Positions 29,917-39,320 of a stretch of DNA of 64,000 nt are shown here, in pieces. Under the pieces are notes generated by a model. The model saw only the letters and a program-made list of their open reading frames with translations, was not told where the DNA came from and did not search any database. The translations under genes were made by a program, and so were the position numbers. The first letter of the stretch is position 1. Each line of letters opens with the position of its first letter. The stretch comes from Pseudonocardia humida (GTDB lineage Bacteria; Actinomycetota; Actinomycetes; Mycobacteriales; Pseudonocardiaceae). The DNA lies in the NCBI RefSeq assembly GCF_023898865.1, contig NZ_JAGSOV010000046.1, positions 1-64,000 of the forward strand. Direction: 5' to 3'.

Positions 29917-30480
29917 TCAGGCGACGGCGTCGCGGACCCGACCCCGCAGCGCGGTCGTGGCCTCGTCGGCGGTGAGCTCGCCCAGCACCAGGTCGGTGCC
30001 GAGCTCGGCGAGCGTGCCGAGCAGGTCGCGGGCGGTCGCGGCCAGCCAGCCCGGTCCGCGCTCGGGTGCGGCGGCGGCCAGCAGGTCGCGCACCAGACCG
30101 GCGACGGCCCGGCGGCCGTCGCGGTAGTCGCGGTTGGTCTGCGGGTCGGTGAGCGCGAGCGCGAACAGCGCGCGGCCCGCCGCCTCGTCGAGCCGGGAGT
30201 CGGGGGTCGCGGGCAGCAGCGCGACCAGCGCGTCGGCCAGCGTCGTCGCGGCGTCGGTGGCGGGGTCGGCCACGGCGCCGCGCAGGCGCTCCCCGAGCCG
30301 GGCGGCCAGGGTGGTCGCGGCGAAGCGGACCAGCCGGGTGCGGTCGGGGAAGTAGTGCTGGACGAGCCCCTTGGACACGCCCGCCCGGCTCGCGGTCGCG
30401 CCGTAGCTGACCGCCCGGCCCTCGGCCAGCAGTTCCAGCAGCGCTCGGCCGATCGCCGCCCGCGTCCCGGGCTCGTCCAT
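29917..30480 (-). CDS. TetR-family repressor
   Basis: 187 residues. The N-terminal helix-turn-helix reads AIGRALLELLAEG...SYGATASRAGVSKGLVQHYFPDRTRLV, a standard TetR layout; the rest is an all-helical ligand domain. It is divergent from an alpha/beta hydrolase, with an 18-bp perfect palindrome in the 61-nt gap. It most likely represses both genes and is released by an ester- or lactone-type ligand. It is convergent with the kinase-dynamin gene (10-nt gap). Confidence 0.85.
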   Translation of the reverse strand: MDEPGTRAAIGRALLELLAEGRAVSYGATASRAGVSKGLVQHYFPDRTRLVRFAATTLAARLGERLRGAVADPATDAATTLADALVALLPATPDSRLDEAAGRALFALALTDPQTNRDYRDGRRAVAGLVRDLLAAAAPERGPGWLAATARDLLGTLAELGTDLVLGELTADEATTALRGRVRDAVA

Positions 30481-30508
30481 GCGGGCATCCTCCCAGCGTC
30501 CCCCTGCT

Positions 30509-30526
30509 ACGATACGATCGTATCGT
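30509..30526. promoter_or_regulatory. Perfect 18-bp TetR operator palindrome
   Basis: ACGATACGATCGTATCGT is an exact palindrome centred between the TetR start (30480, minus) and the hydrolase start (30542, plus). It lies 15 nt ahead of the hydrolase ATG and abuts the AAGGAGGGGG ribosome site, so bound repressor would block both promoters. Confidence 0.75.
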
Positions 30527-30541
30527 CAAGGAGGGGGACCG

Positions 30542-31411
30542 ATGGCTGTCGGGGGATTCACCAGCACCGCGGCGCGCGAGCGGTTCGTGGCCGCCTACGA
30601 CGAGGCGATGGCCGAGCTGCCCGCGCCGGCCGCCACCGACGACGTCGAGACGTCCTTCGGCACGGTGCGCACGTACCGGTTCGGGCCGGCCGAGGTCGGG
30701 CCGCCGCTCGTGCTGCTGCCCGGCACCGCGTCGAGCACACCGGTGTGGGCGGACAACCTCCCGTCCCTGCTGCGCATCGGGCTCCCCGTCGTGACGGTCG
30801 ACCTGCTCGGCGAGCCCGGGCTGTCCGAGCAGACGCGCGCCATCACCGGCCCCGCCGACCAGGCCCGCTGGCTCGGCGAGACCCTCGACGGGCTGGGCCT
30901 GTCGGGCGTGCACCTGCTCGGCCTGTCGTTCGGCGGCTGGAGCGCGGCCAACCTCGCGATGCACCGCCCCGACCTGCTCGCCTCGCTCACCCTGCTCGAC
31001 CCGGCCGGCACCGTCGGGCGGATCGGCGTCAAGGCCGTGCTGTTCTCGCTGGTCGCCACGCTCCCGCTGCCGAAGCGGGTGCAGCAGGCGAACCTCAGCT
31101 GGATCGCCGGCGGGGCCAGGGCCGAGGAGCACGCGGTCGGGCGGATGATCGAGGCCGGGATGCGGGGCTACCGCAGGGCGCAGCCCTTCCCGACGTACCC
31201 GACCGACGCGCAGCTCCGGGCGATCACCGCGCCGGCCCTCGTGGTGATCGCGGGCCGCAGCATCATCCACCACCCCGGCCGGGCCGCCGCCCGCGCCGGG
31301 CTGATCCCGAACGCGACGGTCGAGCTGTGGCCCGACGCGTCGCACGCGCTCAACGGCGAGTTCCCCGACCGGGTGGCCGACCGGGTCGCCGCACTGGTCG
31401 CCGCGGCCTGA
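30542..31411 (+). CDS. Alpha/beta-fold hydrolase under TetR control
   Basis: 289 residues. The nucleophile elbow is GLSFGG (about residue 131), the oxyanion segment LLPGTASS, the acid Asp/Glu is near VVIAGRS..., and the catalytic His is in PDASHALNGEFPD (about 272). ATG 30542 follows AAGGAGGGGGACCG. The substrate (ester, lactone or epoxide) cannot be told from the sequence. The adjacent repressor and operator suggest induction by its substrate. Confidence 0.82.
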   Translation: MAVGGFTSTAARERFVAAYDEAMAELPAPAATDDVETSFGTVRTYRFGPAEVGPPLVLLPGTASSTPVWADNLPSLLRIGLPVVTVDLLGEPGLSEQTRAITGPADQARWLGETLDGLGLSGVHLLGLSFGGWSAANLAMHRPDLLASLTLLDPAGTVGRIGVKAVLFSLVATLPLPKRVQQANLSWIAGGARAEEHAVGRMIEAGMRGYRRAQPFPTYPTDAQLRAITAPALVVIAGRSIIHHPGRAAARAGLIPNATVELWPDASHALNGEFPDRVADRVAALVAAA

Positions 31412-31488
31412 CGGGTTTCGCCAGGCAGGGGGACGCGGGCACCCCCGGGTGCGATGCCCGAAAAGGGTTCTTCTCTACCGTGTGTGGC

Positions 31489-32469
31489 ATGAGTACCGTT
31501 CCGGTGGCCGCCGACGGTGGGATCGTCGGCTGGGTCGTTGGCCTCATGGAGACGCTCGGCGCGCCGGGGGTGGGGCTGGCGATCGCGCTGGAGAGCGTGT
31601 TCCCGCCGCTGCCGAGCGAGGTGTTCCTGCCGCTGGCCGGGTTCGCCGCCGCGCGCGGCGAGATGAGCGTGCTCGCCGCGATCATCTGGACCACGCTGGG
31701 CTCGCTGGTCGGCGCCCTGGTCCTCTACGGGGCGGGCGCCGCGCTGGGGCGCGAGCGCCTGATCGCCATCGCCGACCGGATGCCGCTGGTGGACGTGGCC
31801 GACGTGGTCAAGGCCGAGGAGTGGTTCGCTCGGCACGGCGCGAAGGCCGTGTTCTTCGGCCGGATGGTGCCGCTCGTGCGCAGCCTGGTCTCGGTGCCCG
31901 CCGGGCTGGAGCGGATGTCGCTGCCGCTGTTCGCCCTGCTGACCACGGCGGGCAGCCTCCTGTGGAACACCGCGTTCGTGCTGGCCGGCTACGGCCTGGG
32001 GGCGAACTGGGGCGTCATCGAGCCGTACATGTCGGTGGTCTCGAAGGTGGTCGTCGGGCTGCTCGGGGTCGCGGTGGTGTGGTTCGTCGTCCGCCGCGTC
32101 CGCGCCCGGCGCGCCGCGGCCGACGCGGTGGAGCCGGCGGCACCGCCCGCCGCCGAGCCGGCGGCCGTCGGGCCCGCGGCCATCGAACCGGTGGCCGTCG
32201 AACCGGCCGCGCCCGCCCGGCCCGTCGGGCCCGGCGTCGACGCCGCGACCGTCCGGATCGACGCGCCGACCGTGCGGATCGACCCGGGCGCGACCGTCCG
32301 CTTCGACCGCAGGGCCCCGCGCCCGCAGCCGGCGGTGCGCCGTCCCCACCACCCGCACCCGCACCCGCCCGCGCCCCGCCAGCCGCACCCGCCGGCCGGG
32401 CCGCGGGCCCACCCGCCGGCCTGGAACCAGCCCCGCGCGGCACCGAGCGACGACCGGCACCGCGGTTGA
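31489..32469 (+). CDS. DedA-family membrane protein with long disordered tail
   Basis: 326 residues. The DedA/SNARE-associated core (about 10-205) has LESVFPPLPSEVFLPLAGF, the amphipathic R-x3-P segment FGRMVPLVRSLVSVPAGLERM, and three to four membrane helices. DedA proteins flip or scramble lipid carriers such as undecaprenyl phosphate or PE and support envelope homeostasis. The remaining 120 residues are a Pro/Ala/His-rich tail with three T-V-R-(I/F) motifs (ATVRIDAP-TVRIDPG-ATVRFD) and a His-Pro stretch. No clear ribosome site is seen before ATG 31489. Confidence 0.82.
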   Translation: MSTVPVAADGGIVGWVVGLMETLGAPGVGLAIALESVFPPLPSEVFLPLAGFAAARGEMSVLAAIIWTTLGSLVGALVLYGAGAALGRERLIAIADRMPLVDVADVVKAEEWFARHGAKAVFFGRMVPLVRSLVSVPAGLERMSLPLFALLTTAGSLLWNTAFVLAGYGLGANWGVIEPYMSVVSKVVVGLLGVAVVWFVVRRVRARRAAADAVEPAAPPAAEPAAVGPAAIEPVAVEPAAPARPVGPGVDAATVRIDAPTVRIDPGATVRFDRRAPRPQPAVRRPHHPHPHPPAPRQPHPPAGPRAHPPAWNQPRAAPSDDRHRG

Positions 32470-32857
32470 GCCGTCGCGGCACCCGCAGCCCGGGCGGCGC
32501 CGCGTAGACCAGCACGTTCGTGCTGGTGGTGAAGAGCACCGTCGTCGCGGGCGATCAGGTGGGCGGCCGGTGCAGGCTCGGAAGGGACCGTGTCCGAGCA
32601 GGAGGGGTACCCGCCCTCGCGGAAGACCAGATCCGCACGGAGCGCGACGACGACAGGTCGGCCGCGCCCGGGATGGAGGAGCCGAGCGGGCCGCTTCCCG
32701 CCGAGCCCGGCCCCGCCGGGGACGAGTAGCCGGTCGCGGGCGGGGGTGCCGGTGTCCCGGGACCTAGGCTGGTCGTCGATCCCGTGCAGCGCGCTGCCGG
32801 CGTTCGCCTCCCGCCGAGCTCATCGGCCTGCCGCCCCGACGAAGGGGCGGACGTCGG

Positions 32858-32935
32858 TGCGTGCGGTGGACGAGCGGGTGGTCGTGATCGTCGGTGCTCG
32901 CAGCGGGATCGGACGGGCCGCTGCGCCGGACCGGA
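32858..32935 (+). pseudogene. Fragment resembling a short-chain dehydrogenase N-terminus
   Basis: GTG 32858 opens VRAVDERVVVIVGARSGIGRAAA, which mimics the SDR nucleotide-binding start (VVVITGASSGIGRATA), with VGARSGIG for TGxxxGIG. After about 25 residues the frame turns into unrelated Arg/Pro-rich sequence. It is probably a decayed remnant; chance similarity is possible given its short length. Confidence 0.35.
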
Positions 32936-32967
32936 GCCGGCCCGTGCCGGGGGAGGACCGCACGAGG

Positions 32968-33009
32968 GATCGCCCTCCGAGCCACGTCTCCGCGGCTCGA
33001 AGGGCGATC
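32968..33009 (-). terminator. sigA terminator hairpin
   Basis: GATCGCCCTCCGAGCC (32968-32983) pairs with GGCTCGAAGGGCGATC (32994-33009), a 16-bp stem with one mismatch and a 10-nt loop. It begins 25 nt beyond the sigA stop on the minus strand. Confidence 0.7.
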
Positions 33010-33033
33010 AGTCGATCTGTCGGTCGGTCTGTC

Positions 33034-34422
<1,389 letters not shown>

Positions 34423-34617
34423 TAGGCCCTCTCGCTACGGTGCGCTGTGCGGTGCGCCGGGACGTGTCGGAGATCCGGCTGCAGGTGGAGATGTTCTCTG
34501 ATACCTCGCCGGATCGCACTCCGTGATGTGCTGTCGGAGCCGATCCCGCATCGGGTACCGGGCCATTGTAACGGCGCGTTCCCGCGAGGCTCGCGCCTCG
34601 GCACACCGAAGGCGCCG

Positions 34618-35532
34618 ATGTGGTCGGATACAGGGGTGAGCGAGGCGCGGCCGATCGGTCAGAACCTGCCGGCAGATCCTGATGAGACACCCGCTGACCT
34701 GCGGCGGATCGCCGAACGCGTGGCGAAGGAGGCGGCCGAGCACCTGCGTTCGCTGCCGCGGCCGTGGGACGCGGCGTCCGGGGTGGACCGATCCAGCGAC
34801 AGCGTGTCGACCAAGTCCACCCCGACCGACGTCGTCACGGCGTCGGACGTGGCGGTGGAGACGCTGATCCGCGGGCGGCTGGCCGAGCTGCGCCCCGGCG
34901 ACGCCGTGGCGGGCGAGGAGCAGGGCGGTGCGCTCGCCGCGGCGAGCGGGTCCGGCGTGTGCTGGGTGGTCGACCCGATCGACGGCACCGTCAACTTCCT
35001 CTACGGGATGCCCTGGTACGCGGTGTCCGTCGCGGCCGTGCGCGACGGGCGCTCGGTGGCCGGGGCGGTGGTGGAGCCGGCGTCCGGGCGGCTGTGGAGC
35101 GCGGCGGCGGGCGGGGGCGCCACCTGCGACGGGCGGCCCCTGCGCGTCTCGGGCGCCTCGGACGTCGCGCTGTCGCTGCTGGGCACCGGGTTCTCCTACA
35201 GCGCCGAGCGGCGCTCCCGGCAGGTCGCGATGATCGGCGGGCTGCTGCCGCTCGTGCGCGACGTGCGGCGCACCGGATCGGCCGCGCTGGACCTGTGCGC
35301 GGTGGCGGCGGGCTGGGTCGACGCCTACCTCGAGCACGGCACCAACTGGTGGGACTGGGCCGCGGCCGCCCTCATCGCCGCCGAGGCCGGCGCGGTCGTG
35401 CGCGTGCCGGGGCCGACCGGCTCCGTCCCGCCCGACGACGGCCTGGGCGCCGACGCCCTGCTCGCGGCCACCCCGGCGATCGCCGAGGAGCTGGCCGCGC
35501 TGGCCCGCAGGCACGGCGCAGGCGGCGTCTGA
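34618..35532 (+). CDS. suhB: Inositol-1-monophosphatase family protein
   Basis: About 304 residues from ATG 34618 (GAAGG six bases upstream); GTG 34636 is a possible alternative. The Mg-dependent phosphatase motifs are GEEQGG (metal Glu), WVVDPIDGTVNFLYG and TNWWDWAAAALIAAEAGA. It should dephosphorylate inositol-1-phosphate or a similar sugar phosphate, feeding phosphatidylinositol or mycothiol synthesis in actinomycetes. Rv2701c occupies the same position beside sigA in M. tuberculosis, although ppgK, which sits between them there, is missing here. Confidence 0.9.
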   Translation: MWSDTGVSEARPIGQNLPADPDETPADLRRIAERVAKEAAEHLRSLPRPWDAASGVDRSSDSVSTKSTPTDVVTASDVAVETLIRGRLAELRPGDAVAGEEQGGALAAASGSGVCWVVDPIDGTVNFLYGMPWYAVSVAAVRDGRSVAGAVVEPASGRLWSAAAGGGATCDGRPLRVSGASDVALSLLGTGFSYSAERRSRQVAMIGGLLPLVRDVRRTGSAALDLCAVAAGWVDAYLEHGTNWWDWAAAALIAAEAGAVVRVPGPTGSVPPDDGLGADALLAATPAIAEELAALARRHGAGGV

Positions 35533-35557
35533 CCGTCTGGCCCGATGGTCGAGGTGG

Positions 35558-36376
35558 TCAGCAGATGGTCTCGCGGGCCTGCTCCAGCAGGGTCGGGTCG
35601 ACCGAGGGGACCGGCGGCGGGCCGGCGTCGGCGGCGTCGGGATCGGCGTTGGCGGCCCCGTCCGAGCCCCCCGCGTCGTTGGTGAGCTGGTCGAGCGCGT
35701 CGCGGACCGGTCGGGCGGGGGACAGGTCGCCGAACGCGGTGCCCACCGAGACCTCCACGCTGTCGTCCGGGCGCCCGTCGCGGATGAGCTCCACGCAGGG
35801 CAGCACGAGCGCCATGGTGCTGGCCGCGGCCTCCCCGGCCGCGCCGAAGCGCAGTTGCCCGACGCACTCCATGTCGCCTTCGGGGTAGAACGGGTCGTTG
35901 CCGGGGGGCGCGCTGCGGGCGAAGCCCAGCTCCTCCAGCTCCGCGGCCACCAGGTTGGCCTGCTGGCGCTGGCCGCCGGCGTTGCGCACCTGCACCCGCA
36001 CGGCCGACACCGGCGCGGGTGCCACCGCGTAGAGCGCGCTGCGCTCGACCGTCTCGCCCGGGGGCGGCCCGGCCACCGGGGGCGGGCAGGTGCCGTCGCC
36101 GAAGCCGTCGGACGCCGTGGACAGCACCGTCACCCACGTCCCGGCGGCGACGAGCGCCAGGAACGCCACCACCACGATGATCGGCCCGCGCCTGCGGCGC
36201 TGGTAGGGGCGCACGCGCGCGGGGCGCGGGTTCAGCGCGGCCGCGGTGCGCGCCGCGGCCGCCTTGGCCGCGGCGGCGCGGCCGGGGCCGTCCGGCGCGT
36301 CGGCGTCGCCGGGCCGGCGCGTCGCGGTGCCCCCCGGGCGGCCGGGGATGCCGTTGCGGTCGGATCCGGTCGTCAT
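35558..36376 (-). CDS. cei: Envelope integrity protein Cei-like (LytR C-terminal domain)
   Basis: 272 residues. A disordered basic N-terminus ends RRRRG, followed by a single membrane helix (PIIVVVAFLALVAAGTWVTVL, residues about 65-85), then an extracytoplasmic LytR_C-type domain (VRVQVRNAGGQRQQANLVAAELEELGF), with paired cysteines (GTCPPP, GDMECVG, LPCVEL, ETIC). Rv2700/Cei holds the same place next to suhB and maintains envelope integrity. The ATG immediately follows the phosphotransferase stop (TAGATG), so the two genes are read together. Confidence 0.8.
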   Translation of the reverse strand: MTTGSDRNGIPGRPGGTATRRPGDADAPDGPGRAAAAKAAAARTAAALNPRPARVRPYQRRRRGPIIVVVAFLALVAAGTWVTVLSTASDGFGDGTCPPPVAGPPPGETVERSALYAVAPAPVSAVRVQVRNAGGQRQQANLVAAELEELGFARSAPPGNDPFYPEGDMECVGQLRFGAAGEAAASTMALVLPCVELIRDGRPDDSVEVSVGTAFGDLSPARPVRDALDQLTNDAGGSDGAANADPDAADAGPPPVPSVDPTLLEQARETIC

Positions 36377-37477
36377 CTAGTCGAGCCCTTCGGCAAGTAC
36401 GTGCCGGCCCAACGTGACCAGCGGCAGCACGCTACCGAGGCCGACCGCCATCGTCTCGGGCACCATCCCGGCCCGCACCCTGGCCACGATCCCGGCCAGC
36501 ACGACCGCCAGCTTGAACGCGCCGAACGCCACGTACCAGGGCAGGGGCGCCAGGTCGAGGCCGGTCGCGGCGGCGTACCGCCCGGCGATCTCGGCGCGGC
36601 GCGGGAACCCGGGCAGCGCCGTCGGGCCGGGCACCCCGCGTGAGTCGCGCCACGCCGGGCCGTCGTCGGCCTCGCGCCAGTAGACGAGCAGCAGGCCGAG
36701 ATCGGCGAGCGGGTCGCCCAGGGTCGACATCTCCCAGTCGAGCACCGCCTTGATGGTGCCGGGGTCGTCGGCGGCGAAGATGCAGTTGTCCAGCCGGTAG
36801 TCGCCGTGCACGATCGTGTGCCGCTGGGTGGTGGGCAGCGCGTCGGCCAGCGCGTCGGCCAGTGACTGCAGCGGCTCGGCGATGCCCTCCTCGGGCACCG
36901 CCACGCGGGCGTGCTCCCACTGGGTCACCCAGCGCCGCACCTGCCGGGCCATGAAGCCCTCCGGGCGGCCGAAGTCGGCCAGCCCGTGCGCCGCGGGGTC
37001 GACCGAGTGCAACCGGACCAGCACGTCGACCAGTGCGTCGCCGGCGCGCCTGCGCTCGTCCGGGGTCTCGGCCCAGCCCGGGGGCAGCGTGCCGAGCGGG
37101 ACGACGCCGTCGACCAGCTCCATGACGTAGCACGGCGCGTCGACCGGCGGGCCGCCGTCCGACCAGGCCAGCACGGCGGGCACGGGCACGTCGCTGTCGG
37201 CCAGCCCGGAGATGATCCGCCGTTCCCGGCCCATGTCGTGCGCGGTGGCGGCGACCTGGCCGACCGGCGGCCTGCGCAGCACCACGGCCCCGGCCGCGCT
37301 CTGCACGCGGTAGGTCAGGTTGGAGCGCCCGGCCCCGATGGGCGACAACGCGCAGTCGCGCCAGGCCGGGTCGCCGAGCCGGTCGGCGAGCCAGGGCCCC
37401 ACCGCGGCCGGGTCGGCGCCGGGGACGGCGGCGGGAGCGGGGGACACGTCGTCGCGAGAGACACCCACGGCCGGCAC
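36377..37477 (-). CDS. Phosphotransferase (APH/ACAD10-like) family protein
   Basis: 366 residues with the aminoglycoside-phosphotransferase/choline-kinase fold: GAGRSNLTYRV (nucleotide loop), VLRRPP (Lys/Arg region), catalytic VHGDYRLDNCIF (about 215) and metal-binding VLDWEMSTLGDPLADLG (about 245). This subgroup (ACAD10-like) is often linked to acyl-CoA metabolism rather than antibiotic resistance. It sits upstream of cei, an insertion relative to the M. tuberculosis order. The substrate is unknown. Confidence 0.78.
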   Translation of the reverse strand: MPAVGVSRDDVSPAPAAVPGADPAAVGPWLADRLGDPAWRDCALSPIGAGRSNLTYRVQSAAGAVVLRRPPVGQVAATAHDMGRERRIISGLADSDVPVPAVLAWSDGGPPVDAPCYVMELVDGVVPLGTLPPGWAETPDERRRAGDALVDVLVRLHSVDPAAHGLADFGRPEGFMARQVRRWVTQWEHARVAVPEEGIAEPLQSLADALADALPTTQRHTIVHGDYRLDNCIFAADDPGTIKAVLDWEMSTLGDPLADLGLLLVYWREADDGPAWRDSRGVPGPTALPGFPRRAEIAGRYAAATGLDLAPLPWYVAFGAFKLAVVLAGIVARVRAGMVPETMAVGLGSVLPLVTLGRHVLAEGLD

Positions 37478-37750
37478 CTTAACCCGCTATCGGGGCCTGT
37501 CAGCCACGTCGACGGGTCCAGCCGGTGGGGTGACGGGCACGACGCCGGGGACTGGGTTACCCTCTGCGCCCCGGGGGCACCCGAGCACGCCCGCGAACAT
37601 GCGTCGGGATCGATTAAGTCGACTTCGGGCGCGGCTGCTGTCCGGGATCCAGGCTGAGACCGGCGTCACTCCGCCGCCGGGCACAAACCCCGGCGCTCTG
37701 GCGTTGTCCAGCCGCACGATGACGACTTGTGTGTTAAGAGGGTGGGAACG

Positions 37751-38053
37751 ATGGCGACCGATTACGACGCGCCACGGCGCAACGAGACCGACGACATGGC
37801 CGAGGACTCGCTCGACGAGTTGAAGGCCCGCCGCAACGAGGCGCAGTCGGCTGTGGTCGACGTCGACGAGTCCGACACCGCGGAGAGCTTCGAGCTGCCC
37901 GGCGCCGACCTGTCCGGCGAGGAACTCACGGTCAAGGTGCTGCCGAAGCAGGCCGACGAGTTCACCTGCGCCAGCTGCTTCCTGGTCCACCACCGCAGCC
38001 GGTTGGCCGAGACCCACGGAACGCAGTACATCTGCCGCGACTGCGCCGCCTGA
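37751..38053 (+). CDS. DUF4193 small zinc-ribbon protein
   Basis: A 100-residue acidic protein from ATG 37751. The C-terminal third has two CxxC pairs, FTCASCF and ICRDCA, likely to bind zinc. Highly conserved across actinobacteria (Rv2699c position), function unknown. It may interact with RNA polymerase, as several small actinobacterial zinc proteins do, but nothing in the sequence proves this. Divergent from the phosphotransferase, convergent with the DUF3093 gene. Confidence 0.85.
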   Translation: MATDYDAPRRNETDDMAEDSLDELKARRNEAQSAVVDVDESDTAESFELPGADLSGEELTVKVLPKQADEFTCASCFLVHHRSRLAETHGTQYICRDCAA

Positions 38054-38086
38054 TCGGCGCCGCGCCGGGGCGGTGCGCCGCGGGAC

Positions 38087-38587
38087 TCACCGTCCCAGCG
38101 CCGCCACCAGCGCGGCCGTGTCGCGCACGCTGAAGATCCAGTACGGGGTCCGGTCCGCGGAGGCGCCCTCGGCGTCCTCCCCGGGACGGACCTCGACGCG
38201 TACCACGGGCCCGATCCACGGCCGGTGCACCAGGTGGGCCATCGGGTCGAGCTCCGGGCCCAGCGCGGCCTGCTTGCCCGCCGCGGGCACCACCTCGACC
38301 TGGCCCACCCGCTCCAGCGGCAGGGCCCGCTCGCCGACCCGCAACTCGCCGTCGGCCACCTGCACGCGGGTGCGGCTCAACCACACCAGCGCGCCCACGA
38401 CCAGCGGCACGGCGATCGCGTAGCCGATCCACGAGCGCACCCCGGGGTAGCCCATGTGCACCTCGGCGCCGATCAGCACGGCCAGCCCGACCGCAGGCAG
38501 GAACCACCACAACGGCACGGACAACCGCTCGTCGAACGCGGGGCCGCCGGACGTCGCAGCCCGGCCGCTCGAAGGATGCTGACCCAC
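38087..38587 (-). CDS. DUF3093 membrane protein
   Basis: 166 residues from GTG 38587. Two membrane helices near the N-terminus (LWWFLPAVGLAVLIGAEV and SWIGYAIAVPLVVGALVWL) are followed by a small beta-rich domain (RVQVADGELRVGERALPLERVGQVEVV...RTPYWIFSVRDTAALVAAL). It matches the conserved Rv2698-type protein beside dut. The GTG start lies 7 nt after a minus-strand TACCCT -10 box, giving a leaderless mRNA; a longer frame to 38851 would run into dut. Function unknown. Confidence 0.8.
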   Translation of the reverse strand: MGQHPSSGRAATSGGPAFDERLSVPLWWFLPAVGLAVLIGAEVHMGYPGVRSWIGYAIAVPLVVGALVWLSRTRVQVADGELRVGERALPLERVGQVEVVPAAGKQAALGPELDPMAHLVHRPWIGPVVRVEVRPGEDAEGASADRTPYWIFSVRDTAALVAALGR

Positions 38588-38594
38588 GTCGGCC

Positions 38595-38604
38595 AGGGTA
38601 GCGT
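38595..38604. promoter_or_regulatory. Bidirectional leaderless promoter for DUF3093 and dut
   Basis: AGGGTAGCGT holds a plus-strand -10 box TAGCGT (38599-38604), 8 nt before the dut GTG. Its complement holds a minus-strand -10 box TACCCT (38600-38595), 7 nt before the DUF3093 GTG. The two boxes share the TA step. No ribosome sites are present, consistent with leaderless transcripts in both directions. Confidence 0.55.
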
Positions 38605-38612
38605 CGCCCGTC

Positions 38613-39320
38613 GTGCCCGGCCCCGTCGACGCTCCCCGCCCCGAGCCGTTCGTCCCGCCGCTCCCGGTCGGGGACGGCCCGTCGGCGCCGCACGCCGATC
38701 CGGCGCCCACCGCGCCCCTCGACGTCCAGCTCGTCCGCCTCGACCCCGGCCTCCCGCCGCCCTCGTACGCGCGGCCCGGGGACGCCGGCGCCGACCTGCG
38801 CACCGCGGCCGACGTCCGGCTGGAGCCGGGGGAGCGGGCCGTGGTCGGCACCGGGGTCGCGATCGCGCTGCCCGACGGCTACGCCGGGTTCGTGCACCCC
38901 CGGTCCGGGCTGGCCGCGCGGGCCGGGCTGTCGGTCGTCAACGCCCCGGGCACGGTCGACGCGGGCTACCGGGGCGAGATCCGGGTCTGCCTGGTCAACC
39001 ACGACCCGCGCGAGGCGGTCGAGCTGCGCCGCGGCGACCGGATCGCCCAGCTGGTCGTGCAGCGCGTCGAGCGGGTGCGCTTCGTCGAGGTCGCCGAGCT
39101 GCCGGCGTCCGAGCGCGGGGCCGGTGGGCACGGCTCCACCGGCGGGCACGCGTGGCTGGCGCCGGCCGTCGAGGTGGCTGATGTCACCGATGTCACCGAC
39201 ATCAGCGAGGACGCCGAGGACGCGGTGCGGGGTGCGGTGCCGGGCGACCCGATGGACGCCCAGGCCGTGCCGATGGACCTCGCCGCCGGCTCCGGCCCGC
39301 GCCCCGGCGGGAGCCGGTAG
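38613..39320 (+). CDS. dut: dUTP diphosphatase
   Basis: 235 residues; hydrolyses dUTP to dUMP and PPi in a homotrimer. All five motifs are present: DAGADL (1), HPRSGLA (2), NAPGTVDAGYRGEI (3), RGDRIAQLVVQ (4), and the C-terminal arm ERGAGGHGSTGG (5). An extra N-terminal segment of about 35 Pro-rich residues and a 60-residue acidic tail (VADVTDVTDISEDAEDAV...) exceed the usual 150-155 residues. The GTG start appears leaderless. The stop overlaps the DUF3710 start (TAGTG). Confidence 0.93.
   Translation: MPGPVDAPRPEPFVPPLPVGDGPSAPHADPAPTAPLDVQLVRLDPGLPPPSYARPGDAGADLRTAADVRLEPGERAVVGTGVAIALPDGYAGFVHPRSGLAARAGLSVVNAPGTVDAGYRGEIRVCLVNHDPREAVELRRGDRIAQLVVQRVERVRFVEVAELPASERGAGGHGSTGGHAWLAPAVEVADVTDVTDISEDAEDAVRGAVPGDPMDAQAVPMDLAAGSGPRPGGSR

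Larger units (their letters stand above)
32470..33033. other. Gene-poor region between dedA and sigA
   Basis: 564 bases. Small ORFs are present but none has a recognisable fold and ribosome site. It contains an SDR-like fragment (32858-32935) and the sigA terminator (32968-33009). It resembles eroded coding DNA. Confidence 0.45.

Noticed and set aside
25719..30488. 1589-residue ORF antisense to the kinase operon
   Set aside because: Arg/Gly/His-rich shadow frame with no domain. The plus strand carries well-defined kinase, regulator and dynamin motifs.
36377..37477. Aminoglycoside resistance gene
   Set aside because: The kinase-fold motifs are of the ACAD10-like phosphotransferase branch; nothing indicates an antibiotic substrate.
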